Assembly: GCA_948435975.1 (NCBI GenBank)
Contig: CAOJHG010000072.1
Coordinates: forward strand, 1 to 8,391
Direction of reading: 5' to 3'
Length of the DNA: 8,391 nt
DNA from: an uncultured Oscillibacter sp.
GTDB lineage: Bacteria > Bacillota > Clostridia > Oscillospirales > Oscillospiraceae
Part shown: one piece after another, positions 4,929-8,391 of the stretch
Layout of the letters: every line of letters begins with the position of its first letter
How positions within the stretch are numbered: the first letter of the stretch is position 1
Made by a program: the position numbers and the translations under genes
The notes under the pieces: model-generated
What the model saw: only the letters and a program-made list of their open reading frames with translations
What the model was told of the DNA's origin: nothing
The model's database searches: none

Positions 4929-6123
4929 CGTCCGCTTTCGCAGTGGAAGCAAGAACTATTATTTTGACCCCCAGGGCGTTCAGGTCCGAATGGGAGATCA
5001 GGTCGTCGTTCAGACTGCCCAGGGCTTGGAGTTTGCCACCTGCACCCAGGGAAACCATGAAGTAGAAGATGAGGCTATCGTAAAGCCCCTGAGCGTCATG
5101 GTCCGGATGGCCACTGACAACGACCGCCGCTTAGTGGAGTTCAACCGGAAGAAGGAGAGCGACGCCTTCGACATCTGTGAAAAGAAGATTGCGGACCACG
5201 GCTTGGAAATGAAACTGGTCAGCGTTTCCGCCGGGTTTGACAGCAACAAGATTGTTTTCTATTTCACTGCTGACGGGCGAGTGGATTTCCGGGAGCTGGT
5301 CCGGGATTTGGCCTCCGTCTTCCGGGCCAGGATCGAGCTGCGGCAAATCGGCGTTCGAGACGAAGCCAAAATGATCGGCGGTCTGGGTATCTGTGGACGG
5401 CCCTTCTGCTGTTCCCAGTTCCTGGATGGCTTCATGCCTGTGTCCATCAAAATGGCGAAAACCCAGAACCTGAGCCTGAACCCCACCAAGATTTCCGGCA
5501 CCTGCGGACGTTTGATGTGCTGTCTGAAATATGAGCAGAACGTCTATGAGGATGCGGCCAAGCGGATGCCTAAGCTGGAATCCTTTGTTCAGACGCCAGA
5601 CGGCCCCGGCAATGTGAAGGGCGTGGACCTCCTTCAAGAGATGGTAAAGGTCAGCTTAGACGGTTCACCGGAGGGGCTGAAAACCTACCGGAACTGTGAG
5701 ATTCGGGTCCTGCGAAACGGAAAGGGAAGCCGGGAGGGTATCGAGATTCCCGAGCGCCCCGCCCGCTACGTGGAGGAGAAGGAGGAAGAGGAGCTGGCTG
5801 CGCCAATCTTCTCCGCCCCCTTTTATATGAATGACATGCCGCAGGAGGCGGAACGGACAGGAGAAACGGACAAGCCCCGCCGCCGTTATCGGGGAGAAAA
5901 GAGCCGGCCCCGCCACCGTCCGGAGGGTCAGCCGTCTTTCCAGGCCCCCGCGCCGAAGAAGCAGGGGGGAGGAAATACAAATCCCCAGCGTTCTGCCAAG
6001 CAGCCCCACAAGAGCGGCGGGAAACCGGAGGAAAGCGGAAAGCGCCGCCGTCCGCCCTACCGGGGGAGACGCTGGAACAGCAAAGGGGGAGACGGCCAGA
6101 AGAGCGGCGGGTCCGGGACCTGA
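4912..6123 (+). CDS. ricT: RicT/YaaT (PSP1 domain) regulatory iron-sulfur protein with long basic tail
   Basis: In Bacillus subtilis RicT joins RicA and RicF in the iron-sulfur Y-complex, which steers RNase Y in mRNA processing and affects biofilm, competence and sporulation. The start TTG at 4912 gives MTEVISVRF, closely matching the family N-terminus. The PSP1 core runs to about residue 275. It contains NYYFDP (15-20), EFNRKKE (76-82), and two cysteine clusters, CGRPFCC (161-167) and CGRLMCC (198-204), joined by the conserved VSIKMAKTQNLSLNPTKISG (177-196); the cysteines are complete. Beyond the normal family length there is an acidic stretch (EEKEEEE, 288-294). A disordered tail to residue 403 follows, rich in R, K, G, P and Q, with patches such as KPRRRYRG and KRRRPPYRGRR that could bind RNA. 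It overlaps holB and lies 30 bases before the HAD gene. Partners RicA and RicF are not in the window. Confidence 0.92.
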   Translation: MTEVISVRFRSGSKNYYFDPQGVQVRMGDQVVVQTAQGLEFATCTQGNHEVEDEAIVKPLSVMVRMATDNDRRLVEFNRKKESDAFDICEKKIADHGLEMKLVSVSAGFDSNKIVFYFTADGRVDFRELVRDLASVFRARIELRQIGVRDEAKMIGGLGICGRPFCCSQFLDGFMPVSIKMAKTQNLSLNPTKISGTCGRLMCCLKYEQNVYEDAAKRMPKLESFVQTPDGPGNVKGVDLLQEMVKVSLDGSPEGLKTYRNCEIRVLRNGKGSREGIEIPERPARYVEEKEEEELAAPIFSAPFYMNDMPQEAERTGETDKPRRRYRGEKSRPRHRPEGQPSFQAPAPKKQGGGNTNPQRSAKQPHKSGGKPEESGKRRRPPYRGRRWNSKGGDGQKSGGSGT

Positions 6124-6153
6124 GCGCGGGCGGAACAGAAGGAGAGGGAACAT

Positions 6154-6999
6154 ATGGGAAAATTTGACGGTGTGCTGCTGGCAAGCGATTTTGACAACAC
6201 GCTGGTTTATACGGAGGAGTGCCTTCGGTCCGGACAGCCGGTGCCGCCTCTTCTGGAACGGAACCGGAAGGCGCTGGAGTATTTCATGGCGGAGGGCGGA
6301 CGGTTTTCTGTAGCGACTGGCCGGGCGCTGGCGGCTTTTGTGAACTACGCTGCCGGGGTGCCTATGAACGCTCCCTGCATCATCTGTAACGGCGCGTCCC
6401 TGTACGACTTTGCTGCGGAAGCCTATCTGGAGACAGCCCTGCTGGATGAGCACGCCCGGGAACGGGGACAGGCAGTGCTGGACAAGTTCCCGGAAGTTGC
6501 CATTGAGGCCTACCATATTGATAACGTCATCCATGGCGTTCATCCCAACGCAATCACCCGGCAGCATGAGCGGCTGACGAAGGTGCAGGTCACGGAAGCC
6601 CCCACGGTGCTGGATGTGCCCCTGCCTTTGGGGAAGCTGCTGTTTGAGGCGGAGCATGAGAGCTTGGAAGCGGTAGCGGCGTATTTGCGGAAACAGGGCT
6701 GGGCGGAGGATTACGAGCTGATCTTCTCTGGAAAGACTCTTCTGGAAATGACAGCGAAAGGGGCCAATAAGGGTGGCATGATCCGGCGTCTGGCGGCGCG
6801 GCTGGGCATCTCCATGGAACACGTCTACTGTGCCGGAGACGAGGCAAACGACATTTCGATGCTCCAGGCGGCGAAGGAGGGCTTTGCGCCGGAGAACTGC
6901 ATTCCTGCTGTACGGGTGTGCGGCGCGACCATCGTATGTCATGCGGAGGAGGGCGCGATTGCGGAAGTGATCGAGATTCTGGATAAGCGCTACAGATGA
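6154..6999 (+). CDS. Cof-type HAD-IIB family phosphatase
   Basis: This 281-residue protein has all four haloacid dehalogenase motifs. They are SDFDNTL with nucleophile D12 and D14 (11-17), VATGR with T55 (53-57), the motif III lysine in NKGG (K206), and GDEANDISML (228-237) for magnesium. The long insert between motifs II and III, about residues 82-190, is the type IIB cap that selects substrate. Relatives remove phosphate from sugar phosphates, flavin mononucleotide or pyridoxal phosphate; the substrate cannot be read from the sequence. ATG at 6154 follows GGAGAGGG (6141-6148) closely. It is the third gene of the holB-ricT unit, separated from ricT by 30 bases, and ends 8 bases before a bidirectional terminator. 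In B. subtilis this position after ricT holds yabA, so its presence here is a lineage-specific arrangement or an insertion. Confidence 0.9.
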   Translation: MGKFDGVLLASDFDNTLVYTEECLRSGQPVPPLLERNRKALEYFMAEGGRFSVATGRALAAFVNYAAGVPMNAPCIICNGASLYDFAAEAYLETALLDEHARERGQAVLDKFPEVAIEAYHIDNVIHGVHPNAITRQHERLTKVQVTEAPTVLDVPLPLGKLLFEAEHESLEAVAAYLRKQGWAEDYELIFSGKTLLEMTAKGANKGGMIRRLAARLGISMEHVYCAGDEANDISMLQAAKEGFAPENCIPAVRVCGATIVCHAEEGAIAEVIEILDKRYR

Positions 7000-7004
7000 A
7001 ATAA

Positions 7005-7050
7005 TTAAAAAAGGGATGGACCGGTTCAAAACAAACCAGTCCGTCCCTTT
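7005..7050. terminator. Bidirectional intrinsic terminator between converging genes
   Basis: Arms 7010-7026 (AAAGGGATGGACCGGTT) and 7034-7050 pair over 17 positions with one A-C mismatch and one G-U pair around a seven-base loop. On the minus strand the stem runs straight into TTTTTTAATTATTT, a strong terminator for the rsmI side. On the plus strand the T run is short (TTTG), so it is weaker for the HAD gene. Confidence 0.85.
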
Positions 7051-7056
7051 GTACGC

Positions 7057-7236
7057 TTACTCCTCTTTGCCGTAATGAACGAGGATGGTCTCTTCGGTAT
7101 CCTTTGCGCTGATGCGGTCGGCAACCTCCACCTTTTTTCGGCAAAATAGCGCTGCTGCTCCGAAATGTCAGGGAACTGCATCATGAGGCTGAAATCGTCC
7201 AAAACCTTATAGAAGCTACCATATATATTTTAACAT
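7057..7236 (-). pseudogene. Frameshifted small coding remnant downstream of rsmI
   Basis: An ATG at 7236 has a GGAG 5 bases upstream (7245-7242) and reads MLKYIW before a TAG at the TA repeat. A second frame then carries coding-like sequence without stops (YGSFYKVLDDFSLMMQFPDI and on to EQQRYFAEK) as far as a run of six A at 7138-7133. From there a third stretch, back in the ATG frame, reads KKVEVADRISAKDTEETILV, then HYGKEE and TAA at 7059-7057. The two shifts fall on simple repeats, (TA)n and A6, where slippage is common. The codon choice of the last two stretches resembles that of the neighbouring genes. I do not recognise the product. It lies 34 bases after rsmI and 6 bases before the shared terminator, as a last gene in that operon would. 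A decayed gene is most likely; sequencing error or phase-variable repeats are alternatives. Confidence 0.5.
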
Positions 7237-7257
7237 ATACTCTCCAAAATCTGTCAA
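7227..7257 (-). promoter_or_regulatory. Weak promoter-like sequence before the remnant
   Basis: On the minus strand a perfect TTGACA (7257-7252) precedes TAAAAT (7232-7227), which has a TG one base upstream (TGTTAAAAT). The spacing is 19 bases, longer than preferred, and a transcript from here would miss the ATG at 7236. It may be chance in this AT-rich gap, or a relic promoter for a downstream part of the remnant. Confidence 0.3.
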
Positions 7258-7270
7258 GGTTCGCGGAGCG

Positions 7271-8101
7271 TCACCGTCCCAGAGCGGCGGCGTACAGCTC
7301 GTTCTTGCCCAGTCCGGTGTGGGAGGCGACCTCTTTCGCGGCGTCCTTCAACCGCATCCCTTCTTCCTGAAGGGCCAGCACCTGCGCTACGCCATCTTCC
7401 AGGGTCACGGAGGCTCCCTTCCGGACCTCGCCTCCTGCAACCACCAAGACATATTCCCCACGTGGCGTATGCTCCGTATAATAGTCCACAGCCTCCCCCA
7501 AGGTACAGCGCTGGGTCTCCTCGTGGAGCTTCGTCAGTTCCCGGCAGAGAGCTACCCGCCGGTCTGGTCCGAACGCCTCCGACAAGTCTGCCAGAGTAGT
7601 CCGCAGCTTATGGGGAGCTTCGTGGAAAATCATGGTCCTGGTCTCCCCCCGGAGGCTTTCCAGGTGTTCCCGGCGGCTTTTTTTATTCACTGTCAGAAAG
7701 CCCTCGAAAGTAAACCGGCCCGTGGACAGACCGCTGACCGCCAGAGCGTTTACCGCCGCGCAGCAGCCGGGGATAGACAGGACCTCCACGCCGTTTTCCG
7801 CGCACAGCCGCACCAAATCTTCCCCCGGATCGGAAACGGCGGGCGTCCCCGCGTCTGTCACCAGTGCACAGGATTCCCCTGCCAGCAGACGGGACAGGAT
7901 GGACTGCCCGGCGGTGACATGGTTGTGCTCGTGGTAGCTGACCAGGGGCTTTTTGATGTAGAAATGGTTCAGCAGCTTGACAGATACCCGGGTGTCCTCC
8001 GCCGCGATAAAGTCCACGGTTTGCAAGGTCTCCACGGCTCTTGGAGAGAAGTCCCCCAGGTTGCCGATAGGGGTGGCGACGAGATACAGCGTTCTACTCA
8101 T
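7271..8101 (-). CDS. rsmI: 16S rRNA (cytidine-1402 2'-O)-methyltransferase
   Basis: RsmI methylates the ribose of C1402 in 16S rRNA in the ribosomal P site, using S-adenosylmethionine. The 276-residue protein has the whole family order: YLVATPIGNLGD (6-17), AEDTR (34-38), VSYHEHN (54-60), VTDAGTPAVSDPG (81-93), the PG-AAVNAL turn (111-120), EGFL (133-136) and FHEAPHKL (159-166). A C-terminal domain follows, ending in a helix-turn-helix-like segment (LKDAAKEVASHTGLGKNELY). Residues 113-114 are two cysteines where PS is usual in PGPSA; whether this is common in close relatives is unknown to me. ATG at 8101 has AGGAGG 7 bases upstream and overlaps the trmN6 stop as ATGA, so the two are translationally coupled. 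The gene order trmN6-rsmI is that of Firmicutes, without the small yazA gene found between them in B. subtilis. Confidence 0.96.
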   Translation of the reverse strand: MSRTLYLVATPIGNLGDFSPRAVETLQTVDFIAAEDTRVSVKLLNHFYIKKPLVSYHEHNHVTAGQSILSRLLAGESCALVTDAGTPAVSDPGEDLVRLCAENGVEVLSIPGCCAAVNALAVSGLSTGRFTFEGFLTVNKKSRREHLESLRGETRTMIFHEAPHKLRTTLADLSEAFGPDRRVALCRELTKLHEETQRCTLGEAVDYYTEHTPRGEYVLVVAGGEVRKGASVTLEDGVAQVLALQEEGMRLKDAAKEVASHTGLGKNELYAAALGR

Positions 8102-8391
8102 GATGGGTCCTCCTGTCTGAAATAAATGCGGTCCAGTTCCGGGGTGGGGGAACCGTCCTGAGCTTGCAGGGTCAAGGGCGGCTCAATGGTCAAGCCCGGC
8201 TTCCCGCCCCGCCGGCATTCCAGAAGCAGCAGAGAGGGAGGGATTTCCGGCCTCACACACACGAGACGCAGACGTTTGGCCTCCAGACCGGTTCCTCGTC
8301 CAGCACAAAGGAGGTCTGCCAGACGGTCCGGCTTGTGAACGAGACAAAAGCTGCCGCCCCAGCGAAGAAGACGGGCCGCCGCGCAGTAAAC
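8098..8391 (-). CDS. trmN6: tRNA1(Val) (adenine-N6)-methyltransferase family, C-terminal part
   Basis: An open frame enters from the window edge and ends with TGA at 8100-8098, giving 97 C-terminal residues. The sequence fits the end of the TrmN6/YabB family: a W-GGSFCLVHKPDRL stretch, then a GLEAKRLRLVCVRP strand, LLLLECRRGGKPGLTIEPPL, and a closing TPELDRIYF. The full protein methylates an adenine in tRNA with S-adenosylmethionine; the cofactor-binding fold and the NPPY catalytic motif would lie outside the window. The four-base overlap with rsmI and the known yabB-rsmI neighbourhood support the call. Confidence 0.85.
   Translation of the reverse strand, partial: VYCAAARLLRWGGSFCLVHKPDRLADLLCAGRGTGLEAKRLRLVCVRPEIPPSLLLLECRRGGKPGLTIEPPLTLQAQDGSPTPELDRIYFRQEDPS

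Noticed and set aside
5665..7029. Minus-strand open frame of 454 codons across ricT and the HAD gene
   Set aside because: It is a shadow of two well-supported plus-strand genes; the translation is low in structure and rich in R, P, L and S, and has no ribosome binding site.
7130..7142. Programmed -1 frameshift site at the A6-G run of the remnant
   Set aside because: A classic A-AAA-AAG heptamer must be read with its break after the first A in the upstream frame. Here the upstream frame breaks after the second A, and a further stop before the TA repeat also has to be bypassed, so decay explains it better.
1..8391. CRISPR array, insertion sequence, tRNA or rRNA genes
   Set aside because: No regularly spaced repeats, transposase motifs, terminal inverted repeats or tRNA/rRNA-like sequences were seen on either strand.

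Overview
The window reads as a chromosomal segment of an anaerobic, moderately GC-rich Firmicute, most likely in the Oscillospiraceae (Flavonifractor, Oscillibacter or Intestinimonas-like). The grounds are the Gram-positive neighbourhood of holB, ricT, rsmI and trmN6, strong AGGAGG ribosome binding sites with TTG starts, an electron-transfer flavoprotein, and a lysine riboswitch. The genus is inference from general character; no database search was possible.

Left part (1-3011, all minus strand). A strong promoter (TTGACT-16-TATAAT) starts a transcript almost exactly at the P1 helix of a complete lysine riboswitch. A terminator hairpin follows, and then an NhaC-superfamily transporter, best read as the lysine transporter LysW. 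The end of P1 can pair instead with the 5' arm of the terminator, so lysine should shut the gene off. The transporter carries an N-terminal signal peptide and a four-cysteine zinc-ribbon-like segment before its membrane core. After a probable intrinsic terminator comes etfB (electron-transfer flavoprotein beta subunit), and the start codon of another gene, perhaps etfA, lies at the very edge. A lysine transporter beside an Etf would fit lysine or butyrate fermentation, but that link is inferred.

Middle (3083-6999). A minus-strand GNAT acetyltransferase of the phosphinothricin-acetyltransferase type is followed by a divergent plus-strand unit. That unit has a strong promoter (TTGAAT-17-TATAAT), a 24-codon ORF with a perfect ribosome binding site ending in TGA, and a hairpin three bases after this TGA. 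The same frame then stays open up to the holB ribosome binding site. Next come holB (DNA polymerase III delta'), ricT (PSP1/YaaT, overlapping holB by 17 bases, with an unusual 120-residue basic tail), and a Cof-type HAD phosphatase.

Right part (7007-8391). A long hairpin that can terminate on both strands separates the HAD gene from a converging minus-strand group: trmN6 (3' part only) overlapping rsmI by ATGA, then a short frameshifted coding remnant. In Bacillus subtilis, holB, ricT, yabA, yabB (trmN6) and rsmI lie in one direction. Here the set is split into two converging halves with the HAD gene and the remnant at the junction, and yabA is not between them. The clearest regulatory system in the window is the lysine riboswitch. 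The most open questions are the TGA-interrupted ORF, the RicT tail and the transporter's cysteine domain.
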